DNA of 47,626 nucleotides from Campylobacterota bacterium (GTDB taxonomy: Bacteria > Campylobacterota > Campylobacteria > Campylobacterales > Thiovulaceae). Every line of letters begins with the position of its first letter. The stretch's first letter is position 1. Location: the NCBI GenBank assembly GCA_030152305.1, contig JASKOM010000011.1:1-47626 (forward strand), read 5' to 3'. The position numbers and the translations under genes are program-made. The notes under the pieces are model-generated. The model had not been told where the DNA came from. It did no database searches and saw nothing but the letters and a program-made list of their open reading frames with translations. This document shows positions 26,041-34,252 of the stretch, piece by piece.

Positions 26041-27102
26041 TTGATTTATAAAAATTTAAAAAATTTAATTTATAAATTAGAACCTGAAACGGCTCATCTT
26101 GTTGGTGAAAAATTCATGCACGGCATCGAATCGATTCCGATTTTAAAAAATATCTGGAAAGCATGTAACACGATTGACGATAAACGATTACATCAAAATA
26201 TTTTCGGTGTTAATTTTAATAATCCTGTTGGACTTGGTGCTGGTTTTGATAAAAAAGGTTCGTTAATTCATGAGATGAGGTCGCTTGGTTTTGGTTTTTC
26301 TGAAATTGGAACTATTACACCTTTGCCTCAAGATGGCAATCCGAAACCGCGAATTTTTCGACATGTTCGTGAAGAGACTTTACAAAATGCAATGGGTTTT
26401 AATAACGACGGAATGATTGCAATTCGTGATCGAATTTCTCACTCTGTGCCGTTTCCAATTCCAGTTGGTATAAATATTGGCAAAAATAAAATCACAACTG
26501 AAGACAAAGCGATAAACGATTATTTAACTTTGGTTTCGGCTTTTCACGAATATGCTACATATCTAGTTATAAATATTTCATCGCCAAATACTCCGAATTT
26601 GAGAAATTTGCAAAATGAAAAATTTATAAAAGAGCTTTTTACAGAAGCAAAAAAATTAACTAATAAGCCAATTTTATTAAAAATTGCTCCTGATATGACA
26701 GAAGAAAATGCTGTTAATTTATCGAGATTTGCAGTTGAAAGCGGAGCAAATGGCATAATCGCAACAAATACAACAGTTGATTATTCGTTAATTTCGAATC
26801 CGCAAAGTTTTGGCGGTGGTTTAAGTGGCAAAGTTCTTCGAGAAAAAAGCTTTAAAATATTTAAAGCAATTTCAAAAGAGCTTTATGGTAAAACTGTGTT
26901 AATTTCAGTTGGCGGAATCGATTCACCAGAAGAGGCATATCGAAGATTAAAAGCTGGAGCATCGTTAATTCAAATTTATTCATCGTTAATATTCAAAGGA
27001 CCATCATTGCCAAGTGAAATTAACAGAGGAATATTAAGATTATTACGACGAGATGGCTATTCGCACATTTCCGAAGCAATTGGAAGCGAAGTAAAAATTT
27101 AA
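26041..27102 (+). CDS. pyrD: Dihydroorotate dehydrogenase (quinone), class 2
   Basis: The 353-residue FMN enzyme oxidises dihydroorotate to orotate in pyrimidine synthesis and passes electrons to quinone at the inner membrane. Class 2 is shown by the N-terminal membrane-contacting helices (LIYKLEPETAHLVGEK) ahead of the barrel. Motifs: NPVGLGAGFDKKG, FGFSEIGTITP, RIFRHVREETLQNAMGFNNDG, NISSPNTPNLR with the catalytic serine, and the FMN site ISVGGIDSPEEAYRRLKAGA. The start is TTG (26041) with AAAAGGC about 7 bases upstream. Confidence 0.95.
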   Translation: MIYKNLKNLIYKLEPETAHLVGEKFMHGIESIPILKNIWKACNTIDDKRLHQNIFGVNFNNPVGLGAGFDKKGSLIHEMRSLGFGFSEIGTITPLPQDGNPKPRIFRHVREETLQNAMGFNNDGMIAIRDRISHSVPFPIPVGINIGKNKITTEDKAINDYLTLVSAFHEYATYLVINISSPNTPNLRNLQNEKFIKELFTEAKKLTNKPILLKIAPDMTEENAVNLSRFAVESGANGIIATNTTVDYSLISNPQSFGGGLSGKVLREKSFKIFKAISKELYGKTVLISVGGIDSPEEAYRRLKAGASLIQIYSSLIFKGPSLPSEINRGILRLLRRDGYSHISEAIGSEVKI

Positions 27103-27132
27103 AATATATATTTTAACAAAAGGAAATCATTA

Positions 27133-27594
27133 ATGAAAAAAATAGTTGTTAGTTTAGTAACATTTAATAGTTTAAGTTCAATGCTTTTTGCTGATTGGGG
27201 ACAATTTGCTCAATTAATCGAAAGTGCAAAAGCTATCGATAACGAAATGAATTTATCAAGCAAAATTTCTCAACATGTTGGCAAAAGCGATGAAATCGAA
27301 AAATATAAAAATCTTGACAAAGAAAAAAATATTTCTAATCAAGTTGTTGGCTATTTAAAAAACAAAGGTCAAGAAATTAATAATTCTGAAACTCAAAAAA
27401 AGAGCTATGCTGATTATCTTGAAAAAGTTAAAAATCTTGATGATGACATGAATTTAACTGGTAAAGCTTCTCAATATTTTGGTGGCAAAACTGGAGCTGA
27501 AATCGAAAAATATAAAAGTCTCGATAAAGATTTTAATTTATCTGGTGTAATTATTAATCAATTAAAATCTAAATCTGAATCAGATAAAAAATGA
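27133..27594 (+). CDS. Secreted protein with two internal repeats
   Basis: I do not recognise this 153-residue protein. A signal peptide (cleavage near MLFA|DWG at residue 20-21) sends it to the periplasm. The mature part contains two copies of a ~45-residue unit: AIDNEMNLSSKISQHVG...EIEKYKNLDKEKNIS and NLDDDMNLTGKASQYFGG...EIEKYKSLDKDFNLSG. The units are helical, polar and free of cysteine. The stop codon overlaps the kdsD start (ATGA), and a GGAAATC site precedes the ATG. Linkage to kdsD hints at an envelope role but proves nothing. Confidence 0.6.
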   Translation: MKKIVVSLVTFNSLSSMLFADWGQFAQLIESAKAIDNEMNLSSKISQHVGKSDEIEKYKNLDKEKNISNQVVGYLKNKGQEINNSETQKKSYADYLEKVKNLDDDMNLTGKASQYFGGKTGAEIEKYKSLDKDFNLSGVIINQLKSKSESDKK

Positions 27595-28538
27595 TTGATG
27601 TCTTAAAAATTGCCAAAACCGTTTTTCGTATTGAACGAGAAAGTCTTGAAAATCTTGAAAACAAATTAGATAATAATTTTGTTTTATCAGTTGATGCAAT
27701 TTTTAATACAAAAGGTAAAGTTGTTGTTATCGGCATGGGAAAATCAGGAATTATTGGACGAAAGATTTCAGCTACTTTTTCTTCAACTGGAACTCCTTCA
27801 ATATTTCTTCATCCTGCTGAAGCTTATCATGGCGATCTTGGTGTTATCGAACATCACGATATTGTTATTTTGATCTCTTATTCTGGCGAAACTGACGAAA
27901 TTATTAGACTTTTGTCTTTTCTTGAATGGAATAAAAATATAACTATTGGAATCAGTGGCAATCATAATTCTACTCTTGCAAAATATTGCAACTTTCATTT
28001 ATTTGTTGGAGTTGAACGAGAGGCTTGTCCTCTTCAACTTGCTCCAACAAGTTCAACAACTGTTTCTCTTGTTATGGGTGATGCTCTTGCTGTTGCTCTT
28101 ATGAAATTGAGAAATTTTAAAGCTGAAAATTTTGCCGTATTTCATCCAGGTGGTTCTCTCGGACGAAAATTATTAACATATGCTAGTGATTTAATGCAAA
28201 AAGATAATTTACCTATTATTAATATCGAAACTTCAATCGATGAGGTAATTCATACGATTTCAAGCGGAAAATTAGGTCTAGCCGTAATAATTAATAACGA
28301 ACAAATTTGGGGGATTATTACCGATGGAGATATTCGTCGAACAATGGAACAACACAAAAGCAATTTTTTTAATTTAAAAGCAAAAGATATTGCAACAAGA
28401 AATCCGAAAATTATTACACCTGATTTAAAAATAATTGAAGCTGAAAAATTATTTCATGAAAGTAAAATAAATTCTTTATTAGTTGGTATTAACAAAAAAT
28501 TATTAGGAGTTTTGCAGATTTATCAAATAAAACCATAG
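27591..28538 (+). CDS. kdsD: Arabinose-5-phosphate isomerase
   Basis: The 315-residue cytosolic enzyme (KdsD/KpsF/GutQ family) turns ribulose 5-phosphate into arabinose 5-phosphate, the first step to the Kdo sugar of lipopolysaccharide. A SIS sugar-isomerase domain occupies about 30-180 (VVVIGMGKSGIIGRKISATFSSTGTPS; YSGETDEI; PTSSTTVSLVMGDALAVAL; FHPGGSLGRKL), followed by two CBS domains (about 195-315; WGIITDGDIRR). All parts of the family are present and full length. Translation is coupled to the preceding repeat protein by a 4-base overlap. Confidence 0.92.
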   Translation: MIDVLKIAKTVFRIERESLENLENKLDNNFVLSVDAIFNTKGKVVVIGMGKSGIIGRKISATFSSTGTPSIFLHPAEAYHGDLGVIEHHDIVILISYSGETDEIIRLLSFLEWNKNITIGISGNHNSTLAKYCNFHLFVGVEREACPLQLAPTSSTTVSLVMGDALAVALMKLRNFKAENFAVFHPGGSLGRKLLTYASDLMQKDNLPIINIETSIDEVIHTISSGKLGLAVIINNEQIWGIITDGDIRRTMEQHKSNFFNLKAKDIATRNPKIITPDLKIIEAEKLFHESKINSLLVGINKKLLGVLQIYQIKP

Positions 28539-28787
28539 GCATAAATTAAATTGCAAAATTGGTTATATTTCGATCGATGATGACTCGCATTTTGATAAAA
28601 TAATTTACCAAAACAAAGCCGTAATGCCCCTAGCTCAAGCTATGGGCTGTATGTCAATTAAGTGATAGACAAACTGTAAAGTTTATTTCTAATTCAGCTA
28701 TATTTATTAAATCAGTAAATTTAATTTCTTGATTTAAAATATAGCCAAAAAGAAAGTGGTTTGACAACTATTTTCGGTTAATAAAAA
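28539..28787. other. Intergenic region with two palindromes
   Basis: Between convergent kdsD and the possible nuclease gene lie two inverted repeats. At 28626-28647 GCCCCTAGCT...AGCTATGGGC forms a nine-pair stem with one mismatch and a tiny loop, rather like the hairpins at IS200/IS605 ends. At 28697-28745 GCTATATTTATTAAATC pairs with GATTTAAAATATAGC, with a 3-base bulge, and may be a terminator. No gene or transposase remnant is seen. Confidence 0.45.
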
Positions 28788-29402
28788 CTATTTATTTATT
28801 ATAAAAATAATATCAGAATAAATTTCGGTTCCATTAATTGATAATTCAACTAGATTTTCTTCAGAATAATTAGCAAAATAATTTTCAACTTCTGTTTTAA
28901 TTAAAGAAAGTTCAGCTTTAACTTTCCAATGCTCTTTACTTAAAGTATCATGAACCATAACAAATAAAGTATTTTTACTTTGATCTCTTTGATTAGGTTG
29001 ATTTTTATATAACCACTCTAGAAGTTCTTTTTTATTTTCAACAGCATATTCAATAGATTTACCAAATTTCAATGGAAAAATAGAAACTTTTGATTCAAAC
29101 ACTTTATTATTAATAGAAAAATCTATTAAATTACCATATTCATTTTGATTCGGAACAACTTTACCAGAATTTGCAAATATATATTGAACAGCTTTTGTAT
29201 TCCAGTGATTAAACCATCTTGAAGTTGCATAATCTCTTAAGTCTTGCTGATTAAATTGTTCAATTTTTCTTTGAAGTTCATCAAACTTTTGAACTTTATA
29301 TATGAATCGTGTTGCTACTCTATCAGATTCTTCTGATTTTCGTTTGTAAGGTGCATTTGTCGAAACTTTTTTGAGTTCAATTTCAATTTGCTTTAAATCC
29401 AT
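28788..29402 (-). CDS. Hypothetical protein, possible PD-(D/E)XK nuclease
   Basis: The 204-residue protein is not one I know. In the middle, LIDFSINNKVFESKVS has an Asp (94) and Glu-Ser-Lys (103-105) at the spacing of the catalytic motif of PD-(D/E)XK restriction-type nucleases, following a region with conserved-looking aromatic residues (RDYATSRWFNHWNTKAVQYIF). There is no signal peptide or membrane segment. No methylase or helicase gene is adjacent, so it is not a recognisable restriction system. It follows a palindrome-rich gap and precedes a long minus-strand run; AAAGG lies before the ATG. Such orphan nucleases are typical of the accessory genome. The motif is short, so the function is tentative. 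Confidence 0.5.
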   Translation of the reverse strand: MDLKQIEIELKKVSTNAPYKRKSEESDRVATRFIYKVQKFDELQRKIEQFNQQDLRDYATSRWFNHWNTKAVQYIFANSGKVVPNQNEYGNLIDFSINNKVFESKVSIFPLKFGKSIEYAVENKKELLEWLYKNQPNQRDQSKNTLFVMVHDTLSKEHWKVKAELSLIKTEVENYFANYSEENLVELSINGTEIYSDIIFIINK

Positions 29403-29425
29403 TTTTGACCTTTATTTCTTAAATT

Positions 29426-30424
29426 TTAATTATTTTCTATTGAGTTTGCTTCTCGCAAACCGTCGCCGATAAACAACAGTGTTACTAACAAAATTGAAAG
29501 AGTTATAAAAATCGTTAAACCAATCCATATTGCTTCGATATTATTTTTTGATTCACTTAATAATTCTCCTAACGATGGAGAACCAACTGGCAAACCAAAA
29601 CCTAAAAAATCTAAACTTGTTAAAGCAGTTATTGAGCCAACTACGATAAATGGAACTAATGTTACTGTTGATATTATTGCATTAGGCAAAATATGTTTAG
29701 TAATAATTCTCCAATCTGAAGCTCCCATAATTTTTGCTACTGAAACAAATTCAAAATTTCGCACTTTTAAAAATTCTGTTCGCACTACTGATGCAACAGG
29801 CATCCAAGAAAATAATAGCATTATAACTAATAGCGAAAAAAATGAAGGTATAATAAAATCAGAAATAGTAATTATTATAAATAATAGTGGCAAACCGCTC
29901 CAAATTTCTGTTAATCGTTGTCCAATAATATCGATTTTACCGCCGTAATAACCTTGAATTCCACCAATTAATATTCCAAAAAATAGACTAAACATCGAAA
30001 GAGTTAAACCGAAAATTATTGAAATTCTTAAACCATAAATTAATCTTGCAAAAATATCTCTTCCGTTTTCATCTGTTCCAAGGATATTTTCTAACGATGG
30101 TGAAGTTGGAGCTGGAGCTGATAATTCATAATTAATCGTATCAGCCCCGTATTTAATTGGAGTCCATAAAATAAAACCGTTTGATTCTATTTTATTTGTA
30201 ATATACAAATCTCGATAATCTGTCGGAACTTCAAAGTCGCCACCAAATTCTGTTTCGTAGATCTCATTAAAAATTGGAAAATAGAACCGTTCGCCATATT
30301 TAACTAAGATTGGTTTATCGTTAGCTATAAATTCAGCAAATAAAGAAACAAAAAAAATCACTCCGAATAATTTCAAAGAAAATAATGCTTTTTTATTTTT
30401 GACGAATCGTTCTATAAAATTCAT
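29426..30424 (-). CDS. yejE: ABC transporter permease, YejE-type
   Basis: The 332-residue inner-membrane permease has one N-terminal membrane helix, a long periplasmic loop with the YejE-like segment PTDYRDLYI, and a C-terminal transmembrane domain with the permease EAA loop (VAKIMGASDWRIITKHILPNA). LGTDENGRDIFARLIYGLR before the domain is typical for oligopeptide-type permeases. In E. coli YejABEF takes up peptides and microcin C. The other subunits yejA, yejB and yejF are not in the window, so this gene stands apart from its operon mates. It starts 2 bases after carboxynorspermidine dehydrogenase stops and is probably transcribed with it. Confidence 0.85.
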   Translation of the reverse strand: MNFIERFVKNKKALFSLKLFGVIFFVSLFAEFIANDKPILVKYGERFYFPIFNEIYETEFGGDFEVPTDYRDLYITNKIESNGFILWTPIKYGADTINYELSAPAPTSPSLENILGTDENGRDIFARLIYGLRISIIFGLTLSMFSLFFGILIGGIQGYYGGKIDIIGQRLTEIWSGLPLLFIIITISDFIIPSFFSLLVIMLLFSWMPVASVVRTEFLKVRNFEFVSVAKIMGASDWRIITKHILPNAIISTVTLVPFIVVGSITALTSLDFLGFGLPVGSPSLGELLSESKNNIEAIWIGLTIFITLSILLVTLLFIGDGLREANSIENN

Positions 30425-30426
30425 GA

Positions 30427-31614
30427 TTATTTATTTATGATTGTTTCGATTACTTGCCATGGCAAACCACGAAGATTTAATTCATCCATAAATGGATCTG
30501 GATTAAATTGTTCCATATTTAAAATACCTGAACCTGACCATTTATTTTCAAGAACTAATTTTGCTCCAATCATTGCTGGAACTCCAGTTGTGAAAGAAAC
30601 ACCATTTGCTTTTGTATCTCGATAAGCTTCTTCATGTTGAGCGACATTATAAATATAAACAGTTTTTTCAACTCCGTTTTTAATACCAGTTGCAAAAATT
30701 CCTATATTTGTTTTGCCTTTTGTTCGCGGTCCAAGAGTTGATGGATCTGGCAAAATTGCTTTTAAAAATTGAAGTGGAACTATTTCTTTGCCTTCAAACA
30801 TAATTGGCTTAATCGATGTCATTCCGATATTTTCAAGAACTCGTAAATGAGTTAAATATCGTTGTGAAAAAGTCATAAAAAATCTCATTCGTTTTAGATG
30901 AGGTATATTTTTTACGAGACTTTCCATTTCTTCGTGATAAATTAAATAGCTATCTCGAACACCGACTTCTGGATAATCCCAATCGATTTTTTGCGAAAGT
31001 GCTGGAATTTCGATCCAATTGCCATTTTCCCAATATCTACCGTTTGCTGTAACTTCACGAATATTTATTTCAGGATTGAAATTTGTTGCAAATTGATAAC
31101 CGTGATCGCCATCGTTGCAATCAAGAATATCAACAGTATGAATTTCATCAAAATAATGTTTTTGAGCATAAGCGATAAATACATTTGTTACACCTGGATC
31201 AAAACCGCTACCAAGAATGCCGAGAATTCCAGCTTTTTTGAAAATATCATCTCTCTCCCATTGCTCTTTATATTCAAAATGAGCAGTATCTGGATGTTCA
31301 TAATTAGCAGTATCTAAATAATGAGTTTGTGTTCGAACACAAGCGTCCATAATTGCTAAATCTTGATATGGCAAAGCAACATTAATAACGATATTTGGGT
31401 TATATTTTTTAATTAAGTTTTCGACCTCATCGACATTATCAGCATTAACAGATTCAGTAATTATTTCACTGTTAATTTCACTAGCAATTAAATCACATTT
31501 CGATTTAGTTCGACTAGCCAAAATAATTTTTTCAAAGACATCACGATTTTGAGCACATTTATGAGCAACAACTCTACCGACACCACCAGCACCGATAATT
31601 AAAACAGTTTTCAA
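30427..31614 (-). CDS. Carboxynorspermidine/carboxyspermidine dehydrogenase
   Basis: The 395-residue enzyme belongs to the saccharopine-dehydrogenase family (often misnamed LYS1/saccharopine dehydrogenase). In Campylobacter and Vibrio it condenses aspartate semialdehyde with a diamine to form carboxy(nor)spermidine for polyamine synthesis. Seen here: the Rossmann NAD(P) loop VLIIGAGGVGRVVAHKCAQN at the start, HYLDTANYE, GSGFDPGVTNVF and DCNDGDHG, all typical. The decarboxylase partner (nspC) is not in the window. The start is TTG at 31614 with AGGAG 9 bases upstream and a TACAAT -10 at 31647-31642. yejE follows after 2 bases. Confidence 0.88.
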   Translation of the reverse strand: MKTVLIIGAGGVGRVVAHKCAQNRDVFEKIILASRTKSKCDLIASEINSEIITESVNADNVDEVENLIKKYNPNIVINVALPYQDLAIMDACVRTQTHYLDTANYEHPDTAHFEYKEQWERDDIFKKAGILGILGSGFDPGVTNVFIAYAQKHYFDEIHTVDILDCNDGDHGYQFATNFNPEINIREVTANGRYWENGNWIEIPALSQKIDWDYPEVGVRDSYLIYHEEMESLVKNIPHLKRMRFFMTFSQRYLTHLRVLENIGMTSIKPIMFEGKEIVPLQFLKAILPDPSTLGPRTKGKTNIGIFATGIKNGVEKTVYIYNVAQHEEAYRDTKANGVSFTTGVPAMIGAKLVLENKWSGSGILNMEQFNPDPFMDELNLRGLPWQVIETIINK

Positions 31615-31641
31615 GAGAAACTCCTAGTTTTTATATATGCC

Positions 31642-31647
31642 ATTGTA
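31642..31647 (-). promoter_or_regulatory. -10 element of the carboxynorspermidine dehydrogenase gene
   Basis: TACAAT on the minus strand, 27 bases before the TTG start, followed by the AGGAG ribosome-binding site. Confidence 0.45.
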
Positions 31648-31808
31648 ACAAATATTCGATAACACGGAAATAACTAAAATAACTAATTTATTAATAATAA
31701 TATGATGATGAGGTAAAAAGTTAAATATTTAAAAAGTTATATTTTTTGTAAAAACTCTTTTTTTTAAATGCATAATAGAGTATTGGAATAGCGGATTATT
31801 TTTTATTT

Positions 31809-32174
31809 TTATATATTTTTCTTTCGCAAATCTCCGCCGTAAATAATTTCTTCAGCTCTTAGATTTTCTTCATTTAAAACTTCAGGAACTGAACCCTCTT
31901 TTTCGAATTCAGCTTTTGCAAGATTTAATTCATCTTCACTATACGAATAATGCATATCAGCTGTTATTACACCTGCGATTTTTTCTATTTGTTTTAATTT
32001 CGAGATTTCTTCTTCGATTCCACTACCTTCGATAACGATTACGATTCTGCCAAGTTCATCGTGAGTATAAACTTCACAAAGTCCGCTTTCTTGCAATCGA
32101 ACAACAACTTTTTCTACCTCATCGGCTTTTGTTTGAACCAAAATTCCTGAAATATTCACTATTTTAATCTCCAT
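31809..32174 (-). CDS. napD: NapD, chaperone for nitrate reductase maturation
   Basis: The 121-residue cytoplasmic protein binds the Tat signal of NapA and holds it until cofactor loading is complete. The family signature NISGILVQTKADEVEKVV is at the N-terminus, and the ferredoxin-like fold is followed by a ~35-residue acidic tail that is longer than in E. coli NapD. It is the last gene of the nap operon and overlaps napL by 16 bases. A GATGAGGT octamer is placed at 32116, encoding Asp-Glu-Val. Confidence 0.85.
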   Translation of the reverse strand: MEIKIVNISGILVQTKADEVEKVVVRLQESGLCEVYTHDELGRIVIVIEGSGIEEEISKLKQIEKIAGVITADMHYSYSEDELNLAKAEFEKEGSVPEVLNEENLRAEEIIYGGDLRKKNI

Positions 32175-33109
32175 TCTAAAAGATATTTATCATCACTTGA
32201 ACTAAATATTTGATAATTATTTATAAATAAAATTTTATTTAATGTTGATTTTTGACCAGATAATTTAAAAAGCTCTTTTTTATTATCGATTTGGAAAATT
32301 TTTATTTCGTTTTCTTCGTTAAACGGAAAAGCTCCAAATTTGCCATCTGGCGAAATTGCAACGGCATAAACTAAAAAATCACTCGAAAGCCAATAATTTT
32401 CGATATTTTTATTATAAATCGAAACTCGTCTATCTTGACCAGCACCTAAAATAATATTTTTATAAAAAGCCAATTTATAAACATTGTCTAAATTTAAACC
32501 TTTTAATATTTCGATATTTTCGCCTGTTAAAATATTTAATATATTTATTTCGCCTGATTCTGACGAAACAGCAATTTTATTTTCAAATATTTCAAAATCT
32601 GAAAACGATGAATTTCCTATTTTTTTATTATAAATTTCAGTCATATTTTTTAAGTCAAATAATATTAATTCGTTGCTAAGTGTCGCATAAATTAATAAAT
32701 TATTTTTTATTAATTTTGCTTTTTTAATTGCCGTTTTTGTCGAAATTATTTTTTTTATATTTTTGTCGTCATCTTTTTTTATAAAAATTTCTCGTTTGCC
32801 AAATTCGGCTTCGATTAAAGCCATTGTTAATTTATCGAGATGATCAACAGAATAAATTTTCGGCGAGATATTATCTTCATAAAAATTTGCAATTTTAGGA
32901 AACTCGATTTGAGCGACTCGCGAATTATTCATATCAAAAATATCGATAATTCCTTCGCCTGTTGCCATATAAATTAAATTATTATCTATTACAAAATCAT
33001 AAACAGCACCTGAAGCGATAAATTGCTGATGAGGTCGAATAATTTGCATATCAGCAACCAAAATATTAAAAGCCAAACTTAACGAAGTTAAAAAAAATCT
33101 ATTTTTCAA
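32159..33109 (-). CDS. napL: NapL, beta-propeller protein of the nap operon
   Basis: A periplasmic, WD40/propeller-like protein of unknown molecular role found in epsilonproteobacterial nap operons between napF and napD. After the signal peptide come several blade repeats (VYDFVIDNNLIYMATGEGIIDIFDM; LLIYATLSNELILFDLKN; IAVSSESGEINILNI; ILGAGQDRRVSIYNK). Two TTG starts are possible: 33124, with no ribosome-binding site, and 33109, which gives the better signal peptide MKNRFFLTSLSLAFNILVA and has GGGGA about 9 bases upstream; the second is chosen (316 residues). It overlaps napD by 16 bases. Confidence 0.8.
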   Translation of the reverse strand: MKNRFFLTSLSLAFNILVADMQIIRPHQQFIASGAVYDFVIDNNLIYMATGEGIIDIFDMNNSRVAQIEFPKIANFYEDNISPKIYSVDHLDKLTMALIEAEFGKREIFIKKDDDKNIKKIISTKTAIKKAKLIKNNLLIYATLSNELILFDLKNMTEIYNKKIGNSSFSDFEIFENKIAVSSESGEINILNILTGENIEILKGLNLDNVYKLAFYKNIILGAGQDRRVSIYNKNIENYWLSSDFLVYAVAISPDGKFGAFPFNEENEIKIFQIDNKKELFKLSGQKSTLNKILFINNYQIFSSSDDKYLLEWRLK

Positions 33110-33134
33110 ATTTAATATCCCCAAATCATATTTT

Positions 33135-33611
33135 TTATTTTTTTATCGAAATCGAATTATTTGGACATCGTGAAATGCAAAAACCGCAATTATTACAGCT
33201 ATTCAAATCGATTTCTGGTCGAAACATTCCGATAAATTTAATCGAATTCGATAAACAGCCATCGCGACAACTTGAACAAATTACACCGTGCCAAGCTACA
33301 CAAGACAAAATATCTAATTCTATTTTGCCAGAAATCATTTTTGGGTTTTCGAAATTTAAAACTTTTTTTTGACAAACTGAAACACAATCGCCACAATATG
33401 AACAGCCACTATAATAAAAATCGATTTCGACACCATTTTTTTGGGAAAACTTTAATATATTTTCTGGACAAGTTTTAACACAAGCGAGATCTTCGCAAGT
33501 TAAACACTCTGAAAAATTTAATTCATTTCCAGAGTGCGGAGGACGAATCGAAAAGTTTAAATCTCTATTATTAAAAACAGATTCAAAAATATCTCGCCTC
33601 TCAAAATTCAT
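33135..33611 (-). CDS. napF: NapF, ferredoxin-type protein
   Basis: The 158-residue cytoplasmic protein has four Cys clusters: CLTCEDLACVKTCP, CSYCGDCVSVC, CVAWHGVICSSCRDGC and CNNCGFCISRCP. These suggest up to four [4Fe-4S] clusters. NapF is thought to help load iron-sulphur into NapA before export. There is no signal peptide. Its ATG overlaps the napB stop (TAATG). The context, between napB and napL, is that of other epsilonproteobacteria. Confidence 0.88.
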   Translation of the reverse strand: MNFERRDIFESVFNNRDLNFSIRPPHSGNELNFSECLTCEDLACVKTCPENILKFSQKNGVEIDFYYSGCSYCGDCVSVCQKKVLNFENPKMISGKIELDILSCVAWHGVICSSCRDGCLSNSIKFIGMFRPEIDLNSCNNCGFCISRCPNNSISIKK

Positions 33612-34252
33612 TATTCGGCAACCACACCTTCATTAATTGTGTTCATTAAATTCGATGAAGCTTTACCTGTATTATTTCTAAAAGCACCTTGAAATTTATT
33701 TTCAACAAGTGGATCAGCAACTGCTTGAGGTGCATGACATTGTGTGCAATTGAAACGACCTTGATATAACTCGCCTAATTCATGTTTAACGACTTTACCA
33801 GCTTGATCATCAACTTCTCGAGCAAAATTCCCATTTTTATATTCGACTTTTGGTCTGAAATTCGTAAAATGTGTTTTTGGAATCGATGTAGCTCCAACAG
33901 TTGGTGCAATTTCTGGCATATGGCAATCAAGACACATATTTGAAGTTTTTGTAATTGGCAACATATCAGCGACATCATGCGGAATCATTGGAGGAGCATT
34001 ATCAAAAGCTCGATCTATTTTTTTCGAAGTTCCAGCAACATCTTTGCCATAATCAGCATTTGGAATAGCTTCAGCAACACCGTCTTCAGACGACAACGAT
34101 TTATTTCGATAGCTTAATTCTTCTGCTTTTATCTCTTTTACTTGAACTTTCTGACTATTATTTGTGTCAGCAACTGCCTCTTTTTTAAGACAACCAGTAG
34201 AACCAATTAATAAAACAGATACAATTAAACTTAATTTATTAAATCTTCTCAT
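33611..34252 (-). CDS. napB: NapB, dihaem cytochrome c subunit of nitrate reductase
   Basis: The 213-residue periplasmic subunit brings electrons to NapA. Both haem motifs are present: C107-x-x-C110-H111 (MCLDCHMPE) and C169-x-x-C172-H173 (NCTQCHAPQ). The N-terminal 90 residues are longer than in most NapB proteins: a signal region LSLIVSVLLIGSTGC, with Cys21 in a partial lipobox, and then a Lys/Glu-rich linker. If lipid-modified, this NapB would be tethered to the membrane, which is unusual for the family. The ATG overlaps the napH stop by 4 bases and the stop overlaps napF by 1. Confidence 0.92.
   Translation of the reverse strand: MRRFNKLSLIVSVLLIGSTGCLKKEAVADTNNSQKVQVKEIKAEELSYRNKSLSSEDGVAEAIPNADYGKDVAGTSKKIDRAFDNAPPMIPHDVADMLPITKTSNMCLDCHMPEIAPTVGATSIPKTHFTNFRPKVEYKNGNFAREVDDQAGKVVKHELGELYQGRFNCTQCHAPQAVADPLVENKFQGAFRNNTGKASSNLMNTINEGVVAE

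Noticed and set aside
28626..28647. IS200/IS605 end at the first palindrome after kdsD
   Set aside because: Stem resembles such ends, but there is no partner end, no shared flank with the two clear copies and no transposase remnant.
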